In this document: in pieces, positions 23,429-30,358 of the stretch
Layout: every line of letters begins with the position of its first letter
Numbering within the stretch: the first letter of the stretch is position 1
Assembly: GCA_031431475.1 (NCBI GenBank)
Contig: JANPDL010000035.1
Location: 369,523 to 433,522, forward strand
DNA from: JADCCX01 sp031431475
GTDB lineage: Bacteria; Pseudomonadota; Alphaproteobacteria; Rhizobiales; Beijerinckiaceae
Direction: 5' to 3'
Length of the DNA: 64,000 nucleotides
Translations under genes and position numbers: made by a program
Notes under the pieces: model-generated
What the model was told of the DNA's origin: nothing
What the model saw: the letters and a program-made list of their open reading frames with translations, nothing else
The model's database searches: none

Positions 23429-25116
23429 ATCCCCACCACCTTGACAGCGTCCAGCGGCCTTGGCTCCACCACTTTCTTCGCCGTCAGATACTGGCTCACG
23501 ACGTCCCAGATTGGCGGTCCCTGCGTGCCTTCGTTGATCGAAGCCCAGCCCGCCACGATGTACTCGCGCGACGCCTCCAGTGGCTTGCCGTCCTTCAATA
23601 CCGTGAGGTTGGAAATGCGGCTGTTGATCGGCTTCGACACATCTACGGTGAAGCCGAGGCCGCCGACACGCACCATGTCACCACCGCCCTGCAGATAGGG
23701 GTCAGGGTTGAAGATGTTATCGGCCACATCCTCCAGCACCTCTTTCAGCCGTGCGCCTGTCATGGGCAGCCGGTAGCAATTGGGATAGCTGATGGCGCAG
23801 GCGTTGGTGATATCCTCGAAGGTGATGTCCTGTCCCGGGAGCAGGCTGGTGCCCCAGCGCACACCGGGCGACAGTGCGATCTCGGCGTCGCGAATGGCCA
23901 GCATGGAGTCGCAGAAGACATCATCGAGCGAGCCCTGGAAATTGCCGCGCCGGTAGAGCGTGCCATTGGTTTTGCCCAGAACCTTGCCAAGATTGGTCTC
24001 GAACGGCGCGCGGTGTTTTTTCACCAGTGCCGCCATCTCGGCATCCGGCGCGATGGAATCCGAGAACACCGGGATCAGCCGGTAGCGATAGCCCTTCACT
24101 TCCTTTTCACGGATGTCGAGATCGAGGCGTGACACGAACTTGCCGTTGCAGCCCGAAGCGATCACCAGAGTCTTGCCAATCTTGACGGCTTCCGGCAGCG
24201 CATCATGCGTATGGGCGGTCAGGATCACGTCGATCCCCTTGACGCGGCCCGCCATCTTGCGGTCGATATCGAAGCCGTTATGCGAGAGCAGAACGATGCA
24301 ATCCGCGCCGCCCGCGCGTGCCTCATCCACCTGTTTCTGCATCTCCTCTTCCCGCAGGCCGAACTGCCATTTCGGGAACATCCAGCGCGGATTGGAGATG
24401 GCGGTATAGGGATAGGCCTGCCCGATGACGGCAATCTTCACGCCGCCCTTTTCGAAAATTTTCTTCGGCTCGAAGACGATATCCTCGAACTCGGTGTCGC
24501 GCATGTTCTGGGCGAGGAAGGGAAAAGCCAGTTTGTCGGTGATCTCCTTCACTCGCTCGGCTCCCAGCGTGAATTCCCAATGGCCGGTCATGGCATCGGG
24601 TTTCAGAAGGTTCATGGCGTCCACGACGTCCGCCGCCTTGGTTTGCAAAGACGTCCAGGAATTGGTCCAGGTGTCGCCGCCATCGAGCAGCAGCACGCGC
24701 TCTCCCCGTTCGGCGCGGATGGCCTTGATCACTGTCGCCACCCGGTCGAAGCCGCCCATGCGACCGTAGGTTTTCGCTAGTCCCGCAAAATCCTGATCTG
24801 TCAGCGCATAGGCCATCGGAGATCCAGCCGGAATGCCATAGGCTTTCAGGAAAGCATCGCCCGAAATATGCGGTGCCAGCCCCTTCGATTCTCCAACGCC
24901 CAGATTGATCGATGGCTCGCGGAAATGCTGCGGGATAAGCTGCGCATGCAGGTCGGTGATATGGACGACGGTGACCTGTCCCAGCGCGTCGAACTTCAGC
25001 AGGTCTTCCTGTTTCAGCCGCTGCTGTGCTGCGAGGCGTCCAAGCGATCCCGCACCGCCTCCCACGAGGGCAGCGGCAGCCATGGCGGCTTGTCCAAACT
25101 CACGACGTGAAATCAA
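23425..25116 (-). CDS. soxB: Thiosulfohydrolase SoxB
   Basis: SoxB hydrolyses the sulfone group from SoxY-bound thiosulfate derivatives to release sulfate. The protein has 563 residues and a Tat signal (SRREFGQAAMAAAALVGG). Binuclear manganese motifs of the 5'-nucleotidase fold are visible: HITDLHAQL, LLLDGGDTWTNSW, MTGHWEFTLG, and LLSHNGFDID with ILTAHTHDALPE. The C-terminal domain includes DVFCDSMLAIRDAEIALSPG. The start appears to be TTG at 25116, unusual but supported by the RR signal. A SoxR-type palindrome lies just upstream, after the soxZ terminator. Confidence 0.96.
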   Translation of the reverse strand: MISRREFGQAAMAAAALVGGGAGSLGRLAAQQRLKQEDLLKFDALGQVTVVHITDLHAQLIPQHFREPSINLGVGESKGLAPHISGDAFLKAYGIPAGSPMAYALTDQDFAGLAKTYGRMGGFDRVATVIKAIRAERGERVLLLDGGDTWTNSWTSLQTKAADVVDAMNLLKPDAMTGHWEFTLGAERVKEITDKLAFPFLAQNMRDTEFEDIVFEPKKIFEKGGVKIAVIGQAYPYTAISNPRWMFPKWQFGLREEEMQKQVDEARAGGADCIVLLSHNGFDIDRKMAGRVKGIDVILTAHTHDALPEAVKIGKTLVIASGCNGKFVSRLDLDIREKEVKGYRYRLIPVFSDSIAPDAEMAALVKKHRAPFETNLGKVLGKTNGTLYRRGNFQGSLDDVFCDSMLAIRDAEIALSPGVRWGTSLLPGQDITFEDITNACAISYPNCYRLPMTGARLKEVLEDVADNIFNPDPYLQGGGDMVRVGGLGFTVDVSKPINSRISNLTVLKDGKPLEASREYIVAGWASINEGTQGPPIWDVVSQYLTAKKVVEPRPLDAVKVVGI

Positions 25117-25127
25117 GGTATTCTCAC

Positions 25128-25143
25128 ATTCTGAATGTTGAAT
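25128..25143 (-). promoter_or_regulatory. Putative SoxR operator before soxB
   Basis: ATTC (25128-25131), 8 bases, GAAT (25140-25143): the half-sites match the ATTC-N8-GAAT pattern I recall for SqrR/BigR-type repressors. ACATTCTGAATGT (25126-25138) is a second overlapping perfect palindrome. The site lies within 30 bases of the soxB start and just after the soxZ terminator, where a secondary soxB promoter would be expected. Confidence 0.6.
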
Positions 25144-25156
25144 ATGTTATGATACA

Positions 25157-25182
25157 AAAAACCCCGGACAATACCGGGGTTT
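25157..25182 (-). terminator. Intrinsic terminator between soxZ and soxB
   Basis: Perfect 9-bp stem AAACCCCGG (25159-25167) / CCGGGGTTT (25174-25182), 6-nt loop, followed on the minus strand by a T-run. It is just after the soxZ stop, so soxYZ can be transcribed as a separate short message. Confidence 0.88.
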
Positions 25183-25187
25183 CCGCA

Positions 25188-25517
25188 TCAGGTGACCGTG
25201 AGCTTGTTCGTTGACTCATAGAGCGAGCCGTCATCGTCGGTCCAGGTGAACTGGAACTCGCCAGACTCAGCCGCCTTGAAGAAAAAGGCCTGGTAGGGAT
25301 TGGCCGACACCGAAGGATACCAGTCGGCCGCAAACACAGGCTTGCCGTTGAACTTGGCCTCGAAGCTCTTGATGATCTTGCGCGGGATGGTGGCACCGGC
25401 GGCGTCCTTGCGCTGACCCGATTCCATCTCGTGGCTGATCAGTGTCTTGATCTCGATGATCTCGTCCTTCTTGGCCGTTGCAGGCACACGGACGCGGGGG
25501 GTGGGTTTTGTGCTCAT
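25188..25517 (-). CDS. soxZ: Sulfur carrier complex subunit SoxZ
   Basis: Partner of SoxY in the periplasmic sulfur-carrier complex, 109 residues, no signal peptide of its own (it is exported bound to SoxY). The start STKPTPRVRVPATAKKDEIIEIKTLISHEMESGQRKD is the SoxZ signature, and the Ig-like fold continues through FFFKAAESGEFQFTWTDDDG. ATG 25517 has GGAGAA upstream and is fixed by the family start. Eleven bases after soxY, and closed by a strong terminator. Confidence 0.95.
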   Translation of the reverse strand: MSTKPTPRVRVPATAKKDEIIEIKTLISHEMESGQRKDAAGATIPRKIIKSFEAKFNGKPVFAADWYPSVSANPYQAFFFKAAESGEFQFTWTDDDGSLYESTNKLTVT

Positions 25518-25528
25518 GATTTTTCTCC

Positions 25529-26011
25529 TCAGCCGCCGCAGCCGCCGATGGTGACTTTCACTTCCTGTCTGGCCATGTAGACCTTGCCATCCGACATCTC
25601 GGCCACGCAAATGATGTTCTGCGTTGCGGCCAGACGGATGCGGCTTGAGGCCGAGGCCTTGCCAGCGGCAGGCGTGAACCGGAAGCTGGCGACCACAGGC
25701 AGCGGATTGCCATCGGCGAAGAAATGCACGGCCTTGACGTGATCAGCCTCGGTCATCGGGCTCTCGACATCAAAGTTCAGCGGCACGACCAGGCCATTTT
25801 CGGCAATCGCCGGGAGGTCCAGCTTGATCTTGCCATCCAGCAGCTTGCGGTCGCCCAGAAGCTTCTTGAGTTCAGCCTCGACAGTGGCAGGGGTCGCATA
25901 GGCCAGATACGGTGCCATCGTGGCGGCGACTGCTACAATACTAGCCGCAGTCAGCACCAGACGCCGTGAAGGCAATCCCTCCAGTCTGTCCTTGCCGTCC
26001 AGTCTGTCCAT
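25529..26011 (-). CDS. soxY: Sulfur carrier protein SoxY
   Basis: Covalent substrate carrier of the Sox cycle, 160 residues. The Tat signal SRRLVLTAASIVAVAA is present. The mature Ig-like domain is followed by the flexible C-terminal arm ending KVTIGGCGG, where Cys158 carries thiosulfate-derived intermediates. ATG 26011 is preceded by GGAGGAGA and excludes an upstream in-frame start. It is the first gene of the minus-strand sox unit, divergent from soxA across a 160-bp regulatory gap. Confidence 0.96.
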   Translation of the reverse strand: MDRLDGKDRLEGLPSRRLVLTAASIVAVAATMAPYLAYATPATVEAELKKLLGDRKLLDGKIKLDLPAIAENGLVVPLNFDVESPMTEADHVKAVHFFADGNPLPVVASFRFTPAAGKASASSRIRLAATQNIICVAEMSDGKVYMARQEVKVTIGGCGG

Positions 26012-26058
26012 GATGTCTCCTCCGAGAAGGGAAAGGTACATAGCCCACCCCTATTGAT

Positions 26059-26074
26059 ATTCCAAAACATGAAT
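26059..26074. promoter_or_regulatory. Putative SoxR operator in the soxY/soxA gap
   Basis: ATTC (26059-26062), N8, GAAT (26071-26074). With flanks it reads TGATATTC and GAATGTCA, complementary at 7 of 8 positions. It lies 48 bases before the soxY start, within a likely promoter. Same half-site pattern and spacing as the site before soxB. Confidence 0.65.
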
Positions 26075-26101
26075 GTCATCGTGAGGACTGTCAAGCGAAC
26101 G

Positions 26102-26120
26102 CATATCAAAACACGATATG
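26102..26120. promoter_or_regulatory. Second palindrome in the soxY/soxA gap
   Basis: CATATC (26102-26107), N7, GATATG (26115-26120): a perfect 6-bp inverted repeat. The AAAACA spacer core is shared with the 26059 site. Being closer to soxA, it may serve the soxAXSR promoter, bound by SoxR or by another regulator. Confidence 0.45.
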
Positions 26121-26171
26121 GCGTGACAGCCCGTTAAGCGGCTTTTGCTGGACTTGGAGGAGGGACCACGG

Positions 26172-27017
26172 GTGGACAAGAGGCAGAAGCGAAAAAGCTG
26201 GATTTTCTCGGTGGCAACGGCCGCATTCGCGCTTGGAGCGCTCGCGACCCAAGCCCAGCAGCCAACCGAGGATGTCAGCGAAAAAGAGATCGAACGTTAC
26301 CGCGCCATGATCAACGATCCGATGGCCAACCCGGGTTATCTCAATGTGGACCGCGGTGAACAGCTCTGGGCGCTGAAGCGTGGTGCCAAAAATATCAGTC
26401 TCGAGACATGTGACCTTGGCGAGGGGCCGGGCAAGCTTGAGGGCGCTTTTGCGAAACTCCCGCGCCATTTCAGGGACGCTGACCGCGTGATGGATCTGGA
26501 GCAGCGGTTGCTTCATTGCATGACCACGCTGCAGGAACTTGATACCAAGGACGTGATCGCCCGCCGCTTTTCGGGACCCGGCCGCCAGTCCGACATGGAG
26601 GATCTCGTGGCCTTCATCGCCAACAAATCCAACGGCATGAAATTCACGATGAACCTCGAGCATGCCAAGGAAAAAGAAATGTATGCCGTGGGCGAGGCGA
26701 TGTTCTACCGTCGCTCGGCCATCATGGATTTTTCCTGCGCGACATGCCACGGCGAGGATGGCAAGCGCATCCGCCTGCAGGGCCTGCCGAATTTCTCCAA
26801 ACCGGGCAAACCGGCGCAGGAAACCATGGGCTCCTGGCCAACGTACCGCGTCAGCCAGAGCCAGCTCAGGACGATGCAGCACCGGTTGTGGGACTGCTAT
26901 CGGCAGATGCGTATGCCGGCACCCGATTATGCCTCGGACGGCGTGACGGCGCTCACGGTTTTCATGGTCAAACAGGCCGAGGGCGGTGAAATCACCGTGC
27001 CCTCGATCAAGCGCTGA
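26172..27017 (+). CDS. soxA: Sulfur oxidation c-type cytochrome SoxA
   Basis: Catalytic cytochrome subunit of SoxAX, which oxidatively attaches thiosulfate to the SoxY cysteine. The chain is 281 residues with a signal peptide (IFSVATAAFALGALATQAQQ). The single heme motif is CATCH at 189-193. The N-terminal heme of diheme SoxA is replaced by two isolated cysteines (Cys80, Cys116), which would form a disulfide. Cys242 in WDCYRQMRMP is the active-site heme-ligating cysteine. Start GTG 26172 follows the strong GGAGGAGGGA. First gene of soxA-soxX-soxS-soxR. Confidence 0.94.
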   Translation: MDKRQKRKSWIFSVATAAFALGALATQAQQPTEDVSEKEIERYRAMINDPMANPGYLNVDRGEQLWALKRGAKNISLETCDLGEGPGKLEGAFAKLPRHFRDADRVMDLEQRLLHCMTTLQELDTKDVIARRFSGPGRQSDMEDLVAFIANKSNGMKFTMNLEHAKEKEMYAVGEAMFYRRSAIMDFSCATCHGEDGKRIRLQGLPNFSKPGKPAQETMGSWPTYRVSQSQLRTMQHRLWDCYRQMRMPAPDYASDGVTALTVFMVKQAEGGEITVPSIKR

Positions 27018-27028
27018 GGAGAGAGATC

Positions 27029-27649
27029 ATGAAAAAGTTTCTCATCCTTGCGGGCATTGCGGCGCTCTCATTGCCTGCCGTAGTTTCGCTCAACGCGCAG
27101 CAGCAAAAGATCGATCCTGCCATCGTGGATCGCTATGTCGCGGCAACATGGAACGGCGCTCCCGAGGCCTGGAAAGCCCGCGTCACGCAGGACGACACAC
27201 AGCGGATCTGCACTGCGAGCGACAACAATCCGCAGGGCGCTGACTTCGAAAAGATGCTGGCCCGGGAACAGGCGAGCGTCGTCTATCCCGCCGATGGCAA
27301 TGTTGTTGGTGACTGGAAGAAAGGTGAACGCGTCGCCCAGATCGGCACCGGCGGCCAGTTCAGCGATGCCGCAGATGGTCCTCGCGGTGGCAATTGTTAT
27401 GCGTGCCATCAGATAGCACCGAAGGAACTGAGCTACGGCACGCTTGGTCCCACGCTCGTGGGTTATGGCCGGGATCGAAAATTCGACAAGGATGAGGCAA
27501 AAAAGACCTATTCCAAGGTCTTCAACGCCATGTCGATCGTGCCTTGCTCACAGATGCCGCGCTTCGGTTACCACCAGTTCCTGACACAGGAGCAGATCAG
27601 GGATGTGGTCGGATTGCTGTTCGATCCGGAAAGCCCGGTCAACAAATGA
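27029..27649 (+). CDS. soxX: Sulfur oxidation c-type cytochrome SoxX
   Basis: Electron-accepting monoheme subunit of SoxAX, 206 residues. The signal peptide KKFLILAGIAALSLPAVVSLNAQ is followed by a SoxX-specific N-terminal region, with Cys61 in QRICTASDNNP. The heme site is CYACH at 123-127, followed by GTLGPTLVGYG. The VPCSQMPRFGYH segment contains the axial Met. GAGGAGAGA lies before the ATG. The soxS start overlaps its stop as ATGA. Confidence 0.94.
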   Translation: MKKFLILAGIAALSLPAVVSLNAQQQKIDPAIVDRYVAATWNGAPEAWKARVTQDDTQRICTASDNNPQGADFEKMLAREQASVVYPADGNVVGDWKKGERVAQIGTGGQFSDAADGPRGGNCYACHQIAPKELSYGTLGPTLVGYGRDRKFDKDEAKKTYSKVFNAMSIVPCSQMPRFGYHQFLTQEQIRDVVGLLFDPESPVNK

Positions 27650-27996
27650 AATGGATCGCGGCCCTTCTCCTGATCATCACCAGCGCTGCCAATGCAGCTG
27701 AACTGATGATGGTCGAGCAGCCGGGCTGCGTCTGGTGTCAGCGTTTCGATGCCGAAATCGCGCCGGGCTATCCCAACACCGACGAGGGAAAGCGCGCGCC
27801 ACTGCGCCGCGTTGACTTGCGCCAGCCGTGGCCAGAGGGAATCACGGTGAAGGAAGGCGCGCGTCTCACCCCCACCTTCATCCTGCTCGATGATAACGGG
27901 AAGGAACTGGGGCGTTTCGTGGGTTATCCCGGCAACCAGTTCTTCTATCCTGCGCTGGGCGACCTTCTGAAGAAGTTGCCGGAAAAGGTGCCGTGA
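27646..27996 (+). CDS. soxS: Thioredoxin-like SoxS
   Basis: Small exported thiol oxidoreductase of 116 residues. The signal peptide is KWIAALLLIITSAANA. The active site EQPGCVWCQRFDAEI has Cys28 and Cys31, the SoxS pattern, and a cis-Pro region LTPTFILLDDNGKELGRFVGYP completes the short thioredoxin fold. In Paracoccus SoxS reactivates the carrier SoxYZ and is needed for full sox expression. Start and stop overlap with both neighbours, so translation is coupled to soxX and soxR. The electron donor SoxV/CcdA is not in the window. Confidence 0.88.
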   Translation: MKWIAALLLIITSAANAAELMMVEQPGCVWCQRFDAEIAPGYPNTDEGKRAPLRRVDLRQPWPEGITVKEGARLTPTFILLDDNGKELGRFVGYPGNQFFYPALGDLLKKLPEKVP

Positions 27997-28340
27997 TGGC
28001 ATCTGCGTCTCGCAGCACCGTAATGCAGGAGTCAGCCAAAGCGTCCCCCGAGTTGCAACGCATGGTAGCCAATGCTGAAGATGCGAGCGACTTCCTCAAA
28101 TCGCTAGCACATGGCAACCGCCTTATGCTGCTGTGCCTTCTGGCGGAGAAAGAGCGCTCCGTGACCGAACTGGAGCAATTCCTGCAACTGCGCCAGCCCG
28201 CCGTGTCGCAACAGCTGGCGCGTCTTCGGCTCGATGGGCTGGTGACGACGCGCCGCGAGGGCAAGGCAATCTATTACAGCATTGCGGATGAGCGCACGAA
28301 AGGGTTTATCCGGCTGATCTACGAGACGTTCTGCAAGTAG
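27996..28340 (+). CDS. soxR: ArsR-family sulfur-responsive repressor SoxR
   Basis: Winged-helix repressor of 114 residues. LRQPAVSQQLARLRLDGLV (65-83) is the recognition helix region and TTRREGKAIYYSIAD the wing. Cys47 (LMLLCLLA) and Cys113 (ETFCK) match the two cysteines of SqrR/BigR that form a tetrasulfide bridge on exposure to persulfides, which releases the DNA. The metal-binding motif of ArsR is absent. The ATG 27996 overlaps the soxS stop (TGATG). Likely binds the ATTC-N8-GAAT sites in this locus and so autoregulates. Confidence 0.9.
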   Translation: MASASRSTVMQESAKASPELQRMVANAEDASDFLKSLAHGNRLMLLCLLAEKERSVTELEQFLQLRQPAVSQQLARLRLDGLVTTRREGKAIYYSIADERTKGFIRLIYETFCK

Positions 28341-28343
28341 CGC

Positions 28344-29234
28344 CTATTTCGCCATCCCGCGCAAAAAATTGATTATTCCGGAAAAATCATCACCGCCATG
28401 ACCGGCGGCCTGAAATTGTGTGTAGAGTTCTGCTGCAGCGGCACCCAGCGGCGTGGCAGCCCCTGATGTCGTCGCGGCTTCCTGGCTGAGATTCATATCC
28501 TTCAGCATCAGATCTGCTGCAAAGCCCGGCTTGTAACTGTTGTTCGCAGGTGATGTCGGAACCGGCCCCGGCACAGGACAATAGGTCGTAAGCGACCAGC
28601 ACTGGCCGGACGAAGTGGACGCCACATCGAACAGCGCCTGATGCGACAGCCCGAGCTTCTCAGCCAGCACGAAAGCCTCGCCCACGCCGATCATCGAAAT
28701 GCCGAGGATCATGTTGTTGCAAATTTTCGCGGCCTGTCCGGCCCCCGCACCGCCACAATGTACGATCTTCTTGCCCATGCTCTCGAGGATCACCTTGCCC
28801 TGCGCGAACGCGGCTTCTTCGCCGCCCGCCATGAAGGTGAGGGTCGCGCCCTTTGCGCCACCAGTTCCACCGGAAACAGGCGCATCCAGCGAGGCCATCC
28901 CTGCAGCCTTTGCCATTTCGTGGGCGGCACGGGCGCTGTCCACATCGATCGTCGAGCAATCGATGAAGAGCGCGCCTTTCTTTGCGACAGGCAACAATTC
29001 CGACCAGACCGCACGGACATGCTTTCCAGCAGGCAGCATGGTGATGACGACATCGGCCGCCCCATCACGCACGGCAGCAATGGCGCTGGCCTGCACGGAG
29101 ATGCCTGCGTCGCTGGCGGCGGCACGGGAGGCCCCCACCAGATCAAAGCCCAGAACGGGGTGGCCTGCCTTGACCAGATTGGCCGCCATGGGTCCGCCCA
29201 TGTTGCCGAGGCCGATGAATGCGATGGTGGTCAT
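28344..29234 (-). CDS. mmsB: 3-hydroxyisobutyrate dehydrogenase
   Basis: NAD-dependent enzyme of valine breakdown, 296 residues. The Rossmann motif IAFIGLGNMGGPMAANL opens the chain. The substrate-binding loop is DAPVSGGTGGAKGATLTFMAGG. The catalytic Lys is in GAGQAAKICNNMILG, and the C-terminal KDMNLSQEAA supplies the second substrate lysine region. All match MmsB rather than tartronate semialdehyde reductase, although the beta-hydroxyacid dehydrogenase subfamilies overlap. Convergent with soxR, 3 bases apart, with no obvious terminator. Other valine-pathway genes are absent. Confidence 0.92.
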   Translation of the reverse strand: MTTIAFIGLGNMGGPMAANLVKAGHPVLGFDLVGASRAAASDAGISVQASAIAAVRDGAADVVITMLPAGKHVRAVWSELLPVAKKGALFIDCSTIDVDSARAAHEMAKAAGMASLDAPVSGGTGGAKGATLTFMAGGEEAAFAQGKVILESMGKKIVHCGGAGAGQAAKICNNMILGISMIGVGEAFVLAEKLGLSHQALFDVASTSSGQCWSLTTYCPVPGPVPTSPANNSYKPGFAADLMLKDMNLSQEAATTSGAATPLGAAAAELYTQFQAAGHGGDDFSGIINFLRGMAK

Positions 29235-29268
29235 GGGTGTCTCCTGATATCTGTCAATTTTTGGTAGT

Positions 29269-30171
29269 TCACCCGCTCGCCGCCAGCAATAGCAGACCCA
29301 CTCCCAGCACGATCAGTGCCATCCCGGCATATTCGCGCGCCTCCGTCTCCTGTGCGAAAAGCTTGCGGGAAAGTGCTTGCGCGAAGAAGACTTCGATCAG
29401 TGCCAGCGTCCGTACATTGGCCGCCGAAGTCAGCGCAAAGCCGAGGAACCAGAATTGGGAGGCGAAAGCGCCGAGAAAGCCTGCCGTGAACGAGGCTCGC
29501 CAGACGCCGAAGCTTTTCGTCAGTGCAGCGCGGTCAAACAGCAGGAGATAGACCAGAAGAACAACGGTCTGGATGGCGAGGCCAAGCACGAGGATCGTCG
29601 TCGCCCGAATCACGAAACCGCCTGACGGCAGCGCCAGAATCGCACCGCGAAAAGCAACGGCAGAGAGGCCGAAACAGCCGCCGGCTGCGATTCCCAGCAG
29701 CGCGGGTCGGATCTCCGAGACCATGGCCCGCATCGTGTCGGGCTTGACGCTCATCACGATGACGCCCGCTGTCGCAATGAGAATGGCAATCACCTTGAGC
29801 GGCGTCAGCGCATCGCCCAATAGCACCAGCCCCACCACAGCGGTCAGCACCGGCTCGGTCTTGATATAGGCCGTCGTCACCGAGAAAGACTTGGCTTTCA
29901 TGGCTGTCAGCATCAGAGCGGTAGCGAGAATCTGGAACAGCGCGCCGGCCAGCGCATAGGGTGCGGCAGCGCGTGTAATCTCGGGCGGAGCTTCGCCCAG
30001 CCAGAGGCAGACCAGCGCCAGAAACAGCACCGCAAAGGGCAATCCATACAGAAACCGTACCTGCGTGGCACCCACGGTGCCGATGCTCTCGGTGAGGCTG
30101 CGCTGGGTGGCATTGCGGGCGGTCTGCGCCGCGGCAGCAATGAGTGTGACGGGAATCCAGAGAAATGACAC
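29269..30171 (-). CDS. EamA/DMT family transporter (first copy)
   Basis: Permease of about 300 residues with ten hydrophobic helices and two EamA repeats. FLWIPVTLIAAAAQTARNATQRSLT opens the first repeat, and LLGDALTPLKVIAILIATAGVIVMS ends it in the usual way. A second repeat closes with EYAGMALIVLGVGLLLLA. The GTG at 30171 was chosen because helix 1 starts there; longer open sequence upstream is not family-like, and no clear ribosome-binding site precedes the GTG, so the start is uncertain. Substrate unknown (amino acids or metabolites in related proteins). Confidence 0.82.
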   Translation of the reverse strand: MSFLWIPVTLIAAAAQTARNATQRSLTESIGTVGATQVRFLYGLPFAVLFLALVCLWLGEAPPEITRAAAPYALAGALFQILATALMLTAMKAKSFSVTTAYIKTEPVLTAVVGLVLLGDALTPLKVIAILIATAGVIVMSVKPDTMRAMVSEIRPALLGIAAGGCFGLSAVAFRGAILALPSGGFVIRATTILVLGLAIQTVVLLVYLLLFDRAALTKSFGVWRASFTAGFLGAFASQFWFLGFALTSAANVRTLALIEVFFAQALSRKLFAQETEAREYAGMALIVLGVGLLLLAASG

Positions 30172-30358
30172 GGTTGACCGGGGTATGATTGCGTCTGTGC
30201 ACGCGGGGGAAGGGAAGTGACACACTAGCGCCGCAGTTCGCGGCAAATCCAGTCCTCTTGTCGCTCCCGTCTTCCCTTCCCGCCGCGACGCATGTACGAC
30301 GGAGCTTGTTGCAGATGATTTGCCGGTTCCATCCCAAAGTTTGCAAGCACAGGATTTG

